Shown here: in pieces, positions 19,421-28,567 of the stretch
How the letters are laid out: each line of letters opens with the position of its first letter
Numbering within the stretch: position 1 is the first letter of the stretch
DNA from: Pseudomonadota bacterium
GTDB taxonomy: Bacteria > Myxococcota_A > Polyangia > Polyangiales > Polyangiaceae
Assembly: GCA_023431345.1 (NCBI GenBank)
Contig: JAEYWK010000056.1
Coordinates: 33,007 to 97,006, forward strand
Length of the DNA stretch: 64,000 nucleotides
Direction: 5' to 3'
Position numbers and translations under genes: made by a program
The notes under the pieces: model-generated
What the model was told of the DNA's origin: nothing
Seen by the model: the letters and a program-made list of their open reading frames with translations, nothing else
Databases searched by the model: none

Positions 19421-20391
19421 TGAGCGCGCCCCTGCCGCTCCGAGAGCCGAAGCCCCCGTGGCTGAAGGTGCGCGCGCCCGGCGGCGACAACTACGCGCGC
19501 ATCAAGCAAACGCTGCGCGGCCTCGATCTGAACACCGTGTGCGAAGAGGCACGTTGCCCGAACGTGGGCGAGTGCTGGAGCGCGGGCACGGCGACCATCA
19601 TGGTGCTGGGGCACACCTGCACGCGCGGTTGCCGCTTTTGCGCGGTGACGACCGGGCAGCCCGGGGGCGCGGTGGATCCGCGCGAGCCGCTGCACGTCGC
19701 GCGCGCGATCGAAAAGCTTGCCCTGCGCTACGTCGTGCTCACCATGGTCGACCGTGACGACCTGCTCGACGGCGGCGCCGCGCACGTGGCGCAGACCATC
19801 TCCGAGCTGCGCGAGCGCTGCCCGGAGCTGATCATCGAAGCCCTCGTAGGTGACTTCGGCGGGCGCAAGCGCGACCTCGATAGCCTGTTCGGTTCTGCGC
19901 CCGACGTCTTCGCGCACAACATCGAAGTGAGCCGCCGCCTGACGCCGAAGATCCGCGATGCGCGCTGCGACTACGACCTGTCGCTCGACGTGCTGCGCTA
20001 CGCCAAAGAGCGGGCCAGCGGTCGCTACGTCAAGAGCTCGATCATGGTCGGCATCGGTGAAACGGACGAGGAAGTGGTCGAGACGATGGCTGACCTGCGC
20101 AAGGCCGGCGTCGACATCGTGACCCTCGGGCAATACCTGCGGCCGACTCCGAAGCACGCGCCCGTGATGCGCTACGTCGAGCCCGAGACGTTTTCGATGT
20201 ACGAGCGCGAGGCGAAGTCGCTTGGCTTCGCGTTCGTCGCCGCGGGCCCGCTCGTTCGCTCGAGCTACCACGCCGCGGAAGGCTTCGTGGCGGCGCAGCT
20301 GAACCCGACCGCGGCTCCCGAGCGCGCGCTCCCCGACCTACCCGACGGCCAACCCCTCATCCCCGCCTCCTCCCTCGTGCGCCGCCAGTAG
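19420..20391 (+). CDS. lipA: Lipoyl synthase
   Basis: Radical-SAM enzyme (323 aa) that inserts two sulfurs into octanoyl groups on lipoyl domains. The auxiliary-cluster cysteines (C-x4-C-x5-C in CEEARCPNVGEC), the radical-SAM motif CTRGCRFC and the C-terminal RSSYHA serine ligand are all present. The ATG at 19420 shares a base with the gatB stop; the TTG one codon upstream is the alternative. The BCKDH operon, whose E2 needs lipoate, starts 700 bases downstream, an apt context. Confidence 0.97.
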   Translation: MSAPLPLREPKPPWLKVRAPGGDNYARIKQTLRGLDLNTVCEEARCPNVGECWSAGTATIMVLGHTCTRGCRFCAVTTGQPGGAVDPREPLHVARAIEKLALRYVVLTMVDRDDLLDGGAAHVAQTISELRERCPELIIEALVGDFGGRKRDLDSLFGSAPDVFAHNIEVSRRLTPKIRDARCDYDLSLDVLRYAKERASGRYVKSSIMVGIGETDEEVVETMADLRKAGVDIVTLGQYLRPTPKHAPVMRYVEPETFSMYEREAKSLGFAFVAAGPLVRSSYHAAEGFVAAQLNPTAAPERALPDLPDGQPLIPASSLVRRQ

Positions 20392-20504
20392 CGATCGACG
20401 GGACGGGTGACGCGCGCGTCGACCGTCGCCGCACGAAATGGCTCGCGAAATGGGCGCGGTGGAACTAGCATCACAACTGGTTCTACCACTAGGTCTACCA
20501 GCCC

Positions 20505-21074
20505 ATGTCGGTTCCGGACGAAAGCCTTCTCAGTAAGGTTGCGACTCAACTCAGCAAGGCGCCGTCGTACGCCACGGGCACCAACAAGGGCTCGATCCTC
20601 ACCATCGCGGCCGCCTCCTACGGCTGGAAGTCGAGTGGTGAAGAAGTCACGCAGCCCACCGGCTTCGACCCCGAGGCCGCGCGCTTGTTCGAGTCCGTGG
20701 TGGAGGCCGCCTACCTCGTGGCGGACGCCGACGGTGATTTCGACGCCACCGAGCGGTCGGCCTTTCAGCACGTCGTCGTCACCGCGTGCCGCGGCTTCGT
20801 GGTCGAACGCCAAGTCTCGGCTCTGCTCGCCGATCTCACCGATCAGCTGGCAGAAGACGGCCTCCAGAAGCGCTTGCAGATGGTGTCACGCAGCATCGTG
20901 CGGGAAGACCAGGCGCGCGAGGTCCTGCGCATCGCCTCGCTGCTGGCGTACGTCTCGGGCGGCGTCAGCGAGGTCGAGCGCCAAGTGTTGGGCAAGCTCG
21001 CCGCCGAGCTCAAGTTGGATTCGAACGCCGTCGACGCCGCCATCCAGGAAGCCGGCAGCGTCCTCGCCGAGTAG
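20505..21074 (+). CDS. TerB-like protein
   Basis: Protein of 189 aa. Residues ~62-185 resemble the TerB/tellurite-resistance fold, an all-helical domain. The diagnostic acidic segment VADADGDFDATERSAF (~72-87) is followed by amphipathic helices and a second, degenerate half with LLAYVSGGVSEVERQVLGKLA. In TerB the acidic segment binds metal. Residues 1-60 are not recognised. It lies between lipA and the BCKDH genes on the same strand, ending 15 bases before E1alpha, so it is probably co-transcribed; a role in the complex is unproven. Confidence 0.75.
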   Translation: MSVPDESLLSKVATQLSKAPSYATGTNKGSILTIAAASYGWKSSGEEVTQPTGFDPEAARLFESVVEAAYLVADADGDFDATERSAFQHVVVTACRGFVVERQVSALLADLTDQLAEDGLQKRLQMVSRSIVREDQAREVLRIASLLAYVSGGVSEVERQVLGKLAAELKLDSNAVDAAIQEAGSVLAE

Positions 21075-21089
21075 CTCCGTCTCGCTCCC

Positions 21090-22214
21090 ATGAACCCCAA
21101 GCTCCCGACTGTTAGCCAAGTTCCGCCCAGCGGCGAAATCGTCAGCGCCCTCCGGCCCGACGGTACGCTCGATCCTGCTCACGATCCGGGGCTGACGGAC
21201 GATGAAGTGGTGCACCTGTATCGCCACATGGTGATGACGCGCCAGATGGATGAGCGCCTCGTCATGCTGCAGCGCCAAGGACGCATCGGCTTTCACGTCG
21301 GCTCGCTCGGCGAAGAGGCGTCGATCTTGGGCTCCGCGTTCGCGATGCAGCCGCAAGACTTCTTGTTCCCCTGCTACCGCGAGTTCGGCGCGGCGCTGAT
21401 GCGGGGGCTGCCGCTGCAGAAGTTCATCGACAACATGTTCGGTAACGCCAACGACACCGTGCTGGGGCGGCAGATGCCGAACCACACCACGTGTCGCGAG
21501 GTGGGCTGGTGCTCGATCAGCTCGCCCGTCGGTACGCAAATCACGCAGGCCGTGGGCTTCGCGTGGGCGGCCAAGATCAAGCAAGAGAACAAGTCCGCGC
21601 TCGTGTATTTCGGCGATGGCGCGACCTCGTCGTCGGACTTTCACAGCGGCGTGAACTTCGCGGGCGTGTTCAAGGTGCCGTGCGTGCTGCTCTGTCGCAA
21701 CAACGGCTGGGCCATCAGCGTGCCCGTCGAACGTCAGACCGCCACCAAGACATTCGCGGAGAAGGCGGCCGCTTACGGTATTCCCGGCGTCCGCGTCGAC
21801 GGCAACGACATCTTCGCCGTCGTCAGCGTGACGCGCCGGGCGCGCGAGCGAGGGGAGCGAGGGGAGGGGCCGACCCTGATCGAAGCCATCACCTACCGCA
21901 TGGGTGGTCACTCGACGAACGACGACCCCAAGGCCTATCGCGGCGCGGACGCCGTGGAGGCCTGGGCGGGGCGCGATCCGATCGAGCGCACCCGCGACTA
22001 CCTCACCAAGCGCAAAGCCTGGGACGAAGACCGTGAGCGGGCGCTCGCCACCGAGGTCGACGCGCGCTTCCGCGAGGCGGTCACCATCGCCGAGCGCACG
22101 CCCGTACCGCCGCTCGAGTCGATGTTCGAGGACGTGTACGAGTCTCCGCCCTGGCACCTCGCCGAGCAACGTCAGCAGCTCCTCTCCGGCCCCCGCGCTC
22201 CTGCCGCCCACTGA
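21090..22214 (+). CDS. bkdA1: Branched-chain 2-oxo acid dehydrogenase E1 alpha subunit
   Basis: ThDP-dependent E1alpha (374 aa). The segment around GDGATSSSDFHSGVNFAGV (~residues 170-190) and the CRNNGWAISVPVERQT motif form the ThDP/Mg site. The RMGGHSTNDDPKAYR loop holds the conserved His and the phosphorylation-loop serine. Several stretches (LVMLQRQGRIGFHV, RQMPNH, SSPVGTQITQAVG) read more like BCKDH E1alpha than pyruvate E1alpha, so I favour branched-chain substrates; pyruvate use cannot be excluded. In myxobacteria this complex supplies isovaleryl-CoA for iso-branched fatty acids. The E1beta gene follows after 170 bases holding a repeat-like element. Confidence 0.9.
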   Translation: MNPKLPTVSQVPPSGEIVSALRPDGTLDPAHDPGLTDDEVVHLYRHMVMTRQMDERLVMLQRQGRIGFHVGSLGEEASILGSAFAMQPQDFLFPCYREFGAALMRGLPLQKFIDNMFGNANDTVLGRQMPNHTTCREVGWCSISSPVGTQITQAVGFAWAAKIKQENKSALVYFGDGATSSSDFHSGVNFAGVFKVPCVLLCRNNGWAISVPVERQTATKTFAEKAAAYGIPGVRVDGNDIFAVVSVTRRARERGERGEGPTLIEAITYRMGGHSTNDDPKAYRGADAVEAWAGRDPIERTRDYLTKRKAWDEDRERALATEVDARFREAVTIAERTPVPPLESMFEDVYESPPWHLAEQRQQLLSGPRAPAAH

Positions 22215-22258
22215 GGGTCCCTGTGGTTTTCCTGGTCGAAGCGGCAGGTCGCCTGAGG

Positions 22259-22340
22259 TTTCTTCACAGGCAGGCGCAGAGGCAAGGCGCAGCCCCCAAG
22301 AACTCGGCGTCTCCACGCCACCCCGCCTCCCTGTTAAATC
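22259..22340. repeat. Third intergenic inverted-repeat stretch, imperfect
   Basis: TTCTTCACAGGCAGGCG on the left matches the reverse complement of CGCCTCCCTGTTAA on the right at about 10 of 13 core positions. TTCACAGG is also the core of the element at 8287. It sits between the E1alpha and E1beta genes, where a structured RNA could affect their relative expression. Confidence 0.4.
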
Positions 22341-22384
22341 TCGCCCCCGCGATGACCTTACCCGTCAGCAACAAGAGTTAGACG

Positions 22385-23359
22385 ATGCCGCAGATGAATA
22401 TGGTTCAGGCGATCAACGACGCGCTGCGCGTGGCGATGCGCGCGGACGCGAACGTGGTGGTGCTGGGCGAGGATGTCGGGAAGGTGGGGGGCGTGTTTCG
22501 CGTCACGCAGGGCCTGTTCGACGAGTTCGGCGACGAGCGCGTCATCGACACCCCGCTGAGTGAGAACGGCATCGTCGGCTGCGCGGTCGGCATGGGCCTG
22601 TACGGCATGAAGCCGATCTGCGAAATCCAGTTCGCAGACTTCATCTGGCCCGCGTACGACCAGATCGTGAACGAGCTGGCCAAGTACCGCTACCGCTCCG
22701 GCGGCGACCACTCGTGCAAGGTCGTCATCCGCACCCCGGTGGGTGGAGGCATCAAGGGCGGCCACTACCATTCGCAGCACCCCGAGTCGGCGTTCATTCA
22801 CGTCCCCGGGCTGAAGGTGGTGTGTCCTTCCACCCCGTATGACGCCAAGGGCCTGCTCCTGGCCAGCTTGGCCGACCCGGATCCGGTGATTTTCTTCGAG
22901 CCCAAGCGGCTGTACCGGGCCGCCAAGGGCGAGGTGCCGGAGGGGGCGTATACGGTGCCCCTCGAGAGCGCGCGGGTGGTGCGGCCTGGAAACAGCGTCA
23001 CTGTGCTGGCCTACGGCGCCATGCTGTACGAAGCTCTGGACGCGGCCTCAAAAGCCTCCGAAAAGGGCGTCGAAGCCGAGGTGATCGACCTCAGAACCCT
23101 CTGGCCCGTGGACATGAGCACCATCCTCGAAAGCGTCAAACGAACCGGACGACTCGTGGTCGTGCACGAAGCGCCGCGCACGCTCGGGTTCGGCGCAGAG
23201 CTGCTCGCGCTGGTCGTCGAGCGCGCCTTCTATCACCTCGAAGCCGCCCCGGTGCGCGTTACGGGCTTCGACACGCCGTTCCCGTACGCCCTCGAGCGCG
23301 AGTACCTGCCGCTGTCACACCGAATCTTGCCCGCCTTGCTCGACGTCGCTCGTGCCTGA
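22385..23359 (+). CDS. bkdA2: Branched-chain 2-oxo acid dehydrogenase E1 beta subunit
   Basis: Protein of 324 aa, the usual E1beta length. The transketolase-type pyrimidine-binding domain (MVQAINDALRVAMRADANVVVLGEDVG) and the FDEFGDERVIDTPLSENGIVG segment are typical, as is the C-terminal transketolase domain with LRTLWPVDMSTILESVKRTGRLVVVHEA. It pairs with E1alpha to form the alpha2-beta2 E1. Its ATG follows a pyrimidine/purine-rich leader after the repeat-like gap. The E2 gene begins 38 bases after its stop. Confidence 0.93.
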   Translation: MPQMNMVQAINDALRVAMRADANVVVLGEDVGKVGGVFRVTQGLFDEFGDERVIDTPLSENGIVGCAVGMGLYGMKPICEIQFADFIWPAYDQIVNELAKYRYRSGGDHSCKVVIRTPVGGGIKGGHYHSQHPESAFIHVPGLKVVCPSTPYDAKGLLLASLADPDPVIFFEPKRLYRAAKGEVPEGAYTVPLESARVVRPGNSVTVLAYGAMLYEALDAASKASEKGVEAEVIDLRTLWPVDMSTILESVKRTGRLVVVHEAPRTLGFGAELLALVVERAFYHLEAAPVRVTGFDTPFPYALEREYLPLSHRILPALLDVARA

Positions 23360-23397
23360 GCGCCGCATTTGCCCCTGTTTAGAAAGAGAGTTTCGTG

Positions 23398-24729
23398 ATG
23401 TCGAAGTTCGAGTTCAAGCTGCCTGACATTGGTGAGGGCGTCGCCGAAGGGGAAATCGTCAACTGGCTCGTGAACGAAGGCGATAGCGTCAGCGAGAACC
23501 AGGAGATGGTCGAGGTGATGACCGACAAGGCGACGGTCACCATCGGCGCGCCGAAGGCGGGTAAAGTCGCAGAGGTTCGCTTCAAGGTGGGCGACACGGT
23601 GCCGGTCGGCCAAGTGCTGGTGGTGCTCGACGTGGGCGGTGGCGACGACGCGGCCGCTGCTCCGCCTCCCGCGGCTGCGCCCGCCGCCCCGGCCGCGCCT
23701 GCCGCCGCCAAAGGCGAGTCGACCGTCGCCAGCGCGGTGGGCGACCTTCGCGAAACGCTGCCGGGAATGGCGAAGTCGGCGCCGGCGCCGGCTGCTGATA
23801 ACTACTTCAGCGAGAAGCCGCTCGCGGCTCCCGCGACGCGAAAGCTCGCGCGCGAGCTCGGCGTCGACTTGAAGACGGTTCAGCCGAGCGGCTCCGCGGG
23901 CCGCGTGACACGCGAAGACGTCGAGCGCGCGTCGGCGGGCGGACGCCCGGCGCCCGCCGCTGCTCCCGCAGCGCCGTCGGCTGCTCCCGCTCCGCTGCCG
24001 GAGGCCCCGCGGCCCGCGCCCCGCGCGACGGACGAGCGTGTGCCCGTGCGCGGCATGCGCAAGCGCATCTGGGAGAACATGGCGCGGTCGAAGCACACCG
24101 CCGCCCATTTTCACTACATCGATGAGGTGAACTGCGCGGAGCTGATCGCGCTCCGCGATCGCTTCAAGCCGCACGCCGAGCGCTCGAGCGCGAAGCTGAC
24201 CTTCTTGCCGTTCTTGGTCAAGGCGGTGGTCGCCGCCCTCAAGCGCCACCCGCGCTTGAACTCCGTGGTCGACGAGGCGGCGATGGAGCACGTCATCCGC
24301 CGCAACTACGACATCGGCATCGCGATCTCGACCGACGCGGGCCTGATGGTCTGCGCGCTGCGCGACGCGGATCGCTTGAGCATCGTCGAAATCGCCAAAG
24401 AGATCGAGCGTCTCGGCGCGGCGGCCAAAGCCGGTAAGGTCCAGAAAGAGGATCTCGGCGGAACCTCGTTCACCATCTCGTCGCTCGGCAAGCTCGGCGG
24501 CTTGATGGCTCCGCCGATCATCAACTACCCCGAGGTTGGCATCATGGGCGTGCACGCCATGAAGCGGAAGCCGGTGGTCAAGGGTGACCAGATCGTGATC
24601 GGTGACGTGATGAACCTCTCGTTCTCGTTCGATCATCGCATCATCGACGGTGACGTCGGCGCGGGCTTCGCGCAGGAAATCATCGGTTACCTCGAGCAAC
24701 CCGATCGCCTGCTCGTCGAAATGAGCTGA
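23398..24729 (+). CDS. bkdB: 2-oxo acid dehydrogenase E2, dihydrolipoamide acyltransferase
   Basis: Protein of 443 aa starting at ATG 23398, preceded by a purine-rich AGAAAGAGAG ribosome site; a GTG one codon upstream is the alternative. Residues ~1-76 are one lipoyl domain with the lipoyl-lysine in VMTDKATVTI. An Ala/Pro hinge follows, then a peripheral-subunit-binding domain (ATRKLARELGVDLKTVQPSG...VTREDVERA), a second Ala/Pro hinge and the catalytic acyltransferase domain. The latter ends in the active-site motif DHRIIDGDVG. With one lipoyl domain it suits a BCKDH-type complex. The E3 gene is not in the operon. Confidence 0.94.
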   Translation: MSKFEFKLPDIGEGVAEGEIVNWLVNEGDSVSENQEMVEVMTDKATVTIGAPKAGKVAEVRFKVGDTVPVGQVLVVLDVGGGDDAAAAPPPAAAPAAPAAPAAAKGESTVASAVGDLRETLPGMAKSAPAPAADNYFSEKPLAAPATRKLARELGVDLKTVQPSGSAGRVTREDVERASAGGRPAPAAAPAAPSAAPAPLPEAPRPAPRATDERVPVRGMRKRIWENMARSKHTAAHFHYIDEVNCAELIALRDRFKPHAERSSAKLTFLPFLVKAVVAALKRHPRLNSVVDEAAMEHVIRRNYDIGIAISTDAGLMVCALRDADRLSIVEIAKEIERLGAAAKAGKVQKEDLGGTSFTISSLGKLGGLMAPPIINYPEVGIMGVHAMKRKPVVKGDQIVIGDVMNLSFSFDHRIIDGDVGAGFAQEIIGYLEQPDRLLVEMS

Positions 24730-24775
24730 GCGGCGCCCCGGCGCCCGCGCGAGTCTCCGAGCCAGTCGAACGTCG

Positions 24776-24802
24776 AGGCGGGGTGGTGTATGCACCCCGC
24801 CT
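24776..24802 (+). terminator. Terminator hairpin after the BCKDH operon
   Basis: AGGCGGGGTG (24776-24785) pairs perfectly with CACCCCGCCT (24793-24802) around a 7-base loop, 47 bases after the E2 stop. A moderately T-rich stretch (ACATTGTTCT) follows. Confidence 0.65.
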
Positions 24803-24911
24803 ACATTGTTCTACATGCCCTGTAAGGTGCACTGCTACCCGGGGGGCGCTCGCCCGGTGGGCCCTAACGGTGTAGTTTAGCGGTGATGGTTTCGTGCGAG
24901 GCCGCACAAGA

Positions 24912-25928
24912 ATGAGAGCAGCTCTTTCGATTTCATTGCTGGCGCTATCGATGAGCGTTGGCCTGAATGCGTACGCCCAAGCGGCAGAGCCAACGCCTGC
25001 TCAAGTTCGCGCGGCAGCGGAAGCCTTCGACAAGGGGCGCGAGGCGTACAAAGCTGAAGAGTTCGTCGAGGCGGCCGAGCAATTCGAGAAGGCCGATGGC
25101 AACGCGCCGAGCTCCGCCGCGCTGGAGTTGGCGATTCGCGCGCGCGACAAAGCGGGCGAGCTCGACCGGGCCGCGACGCTGATGGCGCTCGCGCTCAAGC
25201 GGCACCCCGCCGACGAGAACTTACTCAAGATCGCTCCCGATCTGACCAGGCGAGCAGGTGAAAAGCTCTACGAATTGAGCGCGGTCTGTGACGAGCCGTG
25301 CGAGCTCACGGTTGGCGGCAAGCTCATCCACGGCCCCGCCGACACGCAGCGCACCATCTACATCCAGCCTGGCTCACTCACGGTGCGCGCAGGTTGGTCC
25401 GACAATCGCAGCGACTCCAAGCAAGTCGACGCGGAAGCGGGCGGCAAGGGCGAGGTGAGCTTCTTGGCGCCAGCCGTGGCTGCGGCCGGCAACATCGCCC
25501 GAGAGCCTCGCGAGGATGACTATGCGACGTCCGTGACGAATCCCGAGCGTGACGAGGGCGTCGCCAAGAAATCCGGTTGGTCACCGGCCGTGTTCTTCGT
25601 GGGCGCGGGCGTCACCGCCGTGCTCGGTGGCGTCACCGTTTGGAGCGGCATCGACACCGTCAACAACCCGGGCGCCGATCGCGTGAAGAACGAGTGCGGT
25701 AACCAGGGCGAGGCGTGTGACCTCTACCAGGAAGGCTTGAGCAAGCAGCGCCGGACGAACGTGCTGATCGGCGTGACCGCCGGCGTCGGCGTGGCCACCA
25801 TCTTGATCGGCGCTCTCGCTACCGACTGGAGCGGCGGCCAGAGCGAGCAATCAGCCCAGCGCGGCGTGCGCGTGGCTCCGTGGGCGAGCCTCGACGGCGG
25901 CGGGCTGCAAGCGGTCGGAAGGTTCTAG
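24912..25928 (+). CDS. Exported TPR-like protein with two C-terminal membrane helices
   Basis: Protein of 338 aa from ATG 24912; a GTG at 24894 would add six residues in front of the signal peptide. The signal peptide ends near ...GLNAYAQA. Residues ~30-110 are TPR-like (AFDKGREAYKAEEFVEAAEQFEKAD). Residues ~115-190 form a beta-rich, PEGA-like domain with a close pair of cysteines (CDEPC). Two hydrophobic helices sit near 220-242 and ~280-302, separated by a loop with a Cys pair (ECGNQGEAC). The same plan, including the Cys-containing loop, occurs at 890-1951, so the two are probably paralogues. The kinase gene begins 6 bases later, suggesting coupling to signalling. Confidence 0.75.
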   Translation: MRAALSISLLALSMSVGLNAYAQAAEPTPAQVRAAAEAFDKGREAYKAEEFVEAAEQFEKADGNAPSSAALELAIRARDKAGELDRAATLMALALKRHPADENLLKIAPDLTRRAGEKLYELSAVCDEPCELTVGGKLIHGPADTQRTIYIQPGSLTVRAGWSDNRSDSKQVDAEAGGKGEVSFLAPAVAAAGNIAREPREDDYATSVTNPERDEGVAKKSGWSPAVFFVGAGVTAVLGGVTVWSGIDTVNNPGADRVKNECGNQGEACDLYQEGLSKQRRTNVLIGVTAGVGVATILIGALATDWSGGQSEQSAQRGVRVAPWASLDGGGLQAVGRF

Positions 25929-25934
25929 GGGTTC

Positions 25935-27428
25935 GTGGCCGCGAAGCTCTTCGACCCTAGCGTCGGCCGACAGCGCGTCGATCGCTACGAGCTGATGGGC
26001 GAGATCGCCTCCGGCGGCATGGCGACCGTGTACCTGGCGCGGCTGACCGGCATGGGCGGGTTCCAGCGCTTCGTCGCGATGAAGCGGCTGCACCCGCACC
26101 TGGCGAGCGAGAAAGAGTTCGTCGAGATGTTCCTCGACGAGGCGCGCATCGCCGCGCGCATCCACCACCCCAACGTGGTGCCCATCTTGGAGGTGGGGGC
26201 GAGCCAGGTCGGCTACTACCTGGTGATGGAGTACGTCGAGGGTGACACCTTGGCGAGGCTCCTGGCGCGCGCCGCCAGCACGGGCAAGAAGCTGCCCGTA
26301 TCGATCGCGCTGCGCATCGCCATCGACATGCTCTCGGGGCTGCACGCTGCCCACGAGCTCCACGACGATCACAATCAGCCGGTGCACCTCGTGCACCGCG
26401 ACGTGTCGCCGCAAAACGTGCTCGTCGGTCAGGACGGCATCGCGCGCATCACCGACTTCGGCGTGGCGCGTGCGGCGAGCCGTCTCACCGCGACGCGCGT
26501 CGGCCAGCTCAAGGGCAAGATCGCCTACATGGCGCCGGAGCAGGCGGCGGGCTCGGAAGAGCTGGATCGCCGCGCCGACGTCTTCTCCGCCGGCATCGTG
26601 ATCTGGGAGGCGCTCGCCCAGAAGCGCTTGTTCAAGGCCGAGAACGAGGCCGCGACGTTGTCGCGCGTGATCACCGAGCCGGTGCCGCTGCTCTTTCAGG
26701 TCTCGCCGCAGGTCAGTAAAGAGGTGAGCGGCGTGGTGATGCGCGCGCTCGATCGCGACGTCGACAAGCGCTACCCGAGCTGCGCGGCCTTCGCGGACGC
26801 TCTCGAGGCGGCGGCGGCGCTGAAAGACAAAGTCGCGTCGCCGCGAGAGCTGGCCGCCTACGTGAACGAGGTGATGGGCGAGGAGATCGCTCAGCAGCGC
26901 GACAACGTGCGCGCCTGGCTGGCGCACAGCGAGCCCACCGCCTCGCTGGCCGCGGAGCTGCCGTCTGGGGTCGTGCCATCGTCGAGCGTCTCTGCGGCCG
27001 CGATTTCGCTTCCGGGACACCCCGAAGCGTCGCGGAGCGGGCTCTCGGGCTCGCTGGCGTCGGAGCAGCAGCGACCTCGCTCGCGCGTCCCGCTGCTGCT
27101 CGGTGGTGCGCTGCTCGTCGGGCTGCTCGGCGCCGGCGGCTTCATGCTGACCCGCTCGGCGCGCTCGGTCGGGCCCACGCCGGCCGCGGCTCCGGTCGCG
27201 GCTCCAACGCCGAGCCCAGCGCTCGCGCCGCCGTCGGCCGTGCCTGCGGCCGCGCCGCCCGCCGCCAGCGACGAGGCCAGCGCCTTGCCTCCGCCCACCG
27301 CGCCGAGCGCGTTGGGCGTCGTTCCACCAGCGCCCAGGCCTCCCGGCCGCGCTGCGCCTCCCGCCGGCGGCAAGTCCAAACGCAAAAAGCCGGCCGATGA
27401 CGTGGACTTGCGAAATCCCTACCGCTGA
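25935..27428 (+). CDS. Hanks-type Ser/Thr protein kinase, single-pass membrane
   Basis: Protein of 497 aa from a GTG 6 bases after the previous stop. The kinase domain (~residues 17-295) has a Gly-rich loop (GEIASGGMATVYLA), the VAIK-type lysine (AMKRL), the catalytic HRDVSPQN (HRD at 154-156), DFG at 174-176 and APEQ. HRDVSPQN with Ser is frequent in myxobacterial kinases. A linker of ~90 residues is followed by a membrane helix (~384-405) and an Ala/Pro tail with a Lys/Arg-rich end. All catalytic residues are present, so it should be active. The extracytoplasmic part is too short for a recognisable sensor; its neighbour, the exported TPR-like protein, is a possible partner. Confidence 0.93.
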   Translation: MAAKLFDPSVGRQRVDRYELMGEIASGGMATVYLARLTGMGGFQRFVAMKRLHPHLASEKEFVEMFLDEARIAARIHHPNVVPILEVGASQVGYYLVMEYVEGDTLARLLARAASTGKKLPVSIALRIAIDMLSGLHAAHELHDDHNQPVHLVHRDVSPQNVLVGQDGIARITDFGVARAASRLTATRVGQLKGKIAYMAPEQAAGSEELDRRADVFSAGIVIWEALAQKRLFKAENEAATLSRVITEPVPLLFQVSPQVSKEVSGVVMRALDRDVDKRYPSCAAFADALEAAAALKDKVASPRELAAYVNEVMGEEIAQQRDNVRAWLAHSEPTASLAAELPSGVVPSSSVSAAAISLPGHPEASRSGLSGSLASEQQRPRSRVPLLLGGALLVGLLGAGGFMLTRSARSVGPTPAAAPVAAPTPSPALAPPSAVPAAAPPAASDEASALPPPTAPSALGVVPPAPRPPGRAAPPAGGKSKRKKPADDVDLRNPYR

Positions 27429-27453
27429 CGCGGCTGGCGGGTGGGGCCCAGCG

Positions 27454-27482
27454 TTGACATGGCTCGGACCGACTGCTAGTTG
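27454..27482 (+). promoter_or_regulatory. Promoter upstream of prs
   Basis: TTGACA (27454-27459) and TAGTTG (27477-27482) are 17 bases apart, 77 bases upstream of the prs start. It probably drives prs and perhaps the following translation genes. Confidence 0.5.
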
Positions 27483-27559
27483 TCCGCCGCCCAAACCCGG
27501 CCCGGCCCTGAAGTAGCGCCGTTTTTTCGCGGGGTTAAGCGGTAAGGCGCACGGTCCCC

Positions 27560-28507
27560 TTGGCGGTCAAGAGAGTCTGCATCTTCACCGGAAACGCGAA
27601 TCCGGAGTTGGCGAGCGAGATCGCGAAGGTCCTCGACACGCCGCTGGGTGAGGTTCGGGTATCGCGCTTCAGCGACGCGGAGACGTTCTGCGAGATCCGC
27701 GAGAACGTGCGGGGGCTCGACGTCTACATCGTGCAGCCGACGTCTTCGCCGGTGAACGACAACTTGATGGAGCTGCTGATCATGTGCGACGCCCTACGTC
27801 GCGCCTCCGCGGCTTCGGTAACGGCCGTGATTCCTTATTACGGTTACGCCCGCCAGGATCGCAAGGTCGCGCCTCGCACGCCCATCACCTCGAAGCTCGT
27901 GGCTGATTTGCTGGTCGCGGCCGGCGTCAACCGGGTGGTGTCGGTCGATCTGCACGCCGGGCAAATTCAGGGGTTCTTCAATATTCCGTTCGATCACCTG
28001 TACGCGCTGCCGGTGTTCCTTTCGGACTACCTGCAGCACTCGTTCGATCAAAGCACCGTGTTCGTGTCGCCGGACGCGGGCGGCGTCGAGCGCACGCGCG
28101 CCTACTCGAAGCGCTTGGGAGCATCGCTGGCCATCATCGACAAGCGGCGCGAGCGCGCCAACGTCAGCGAGGTGATGCACCTGATCGGCGACGTGCGCGA
28201 CAAAGACTGCATCATCGTCGACGACCTGATCGACACGGCCGGCACGCTCTGCAACGCCGCTCGCGCCGTGATGAACGGCGGCGCTCGTCGCGTGTTCGCC
28301 TGCGCGACACACGGCGTGCTCAGCGGCCCCGCCGTGCAGCGCATCGAAGAGTCGCCGCTCGAGCAGGTGGTCGTCACCAACTCGATCGCGCCCTCGCCGG
28401 AGACCCGCGCCAGCAAGAAGATCCGATACATCTCGATCGCCCGTCTGCTCGGCGAAGCGATCCGGCGTATCCACAACAGTGATTCAGTGAGCTCGCTCTT
28501 CGTTTGA
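27560..28507 (+). CDS. prs: Ribose-phosphate pyrophosphokinase
   Basis: PRPP synthetase (315 aa, normal length) producing the activated ribose used by purD, hisZ/hisG and other pathways. The TTG start gives AVKRVCIFTGNANPELASEIA, the standard N-terminus. ATP- and Mg-binding segments (YYGYARQDRKVAPRTPI, VDLHAGQIQGFF), the flexible-loop KRRERANVSE and the PRPP loop DDLIDTAGTLCNAA are intact. First gene of the prs-rplY-pth-rpsF-rpsR-rplI-dnaB run. Confidence 0.96.
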   Translation: MAVKRVCIFTGNANPELASEIAKVLDTPLGEVRVSRFSDAETFCEIRENVRGLDVYIVQPTSSPVNDNLMELLIMCDALRRASAASVTAVIPYYGYARQDRKVAPRTPITSKLVADLLVAAGVNRVVSVDLHAGQIQGFFNIPFDHLYALPVFLSDYLQHSFDQSTVFVSPDAGGVERTRAYSKRLGASLAIIDKRRERANVSEVMHLIGDVRDKDCIIVDDLIDTAGTLCNAARAVMNGGARRVFACATHGVLSGPAVQRIEESPLEQVVVTNSIAPSPETRASKKIRYISIARLLGEAIRRIHNSDSVSSLFV

Positions 28508-28567
28508 GCGCGCTCTTAGCGGTGGGTGGGCGGTTTCCCCGCTGAACCACCAGAGGTAGACAGAGAA

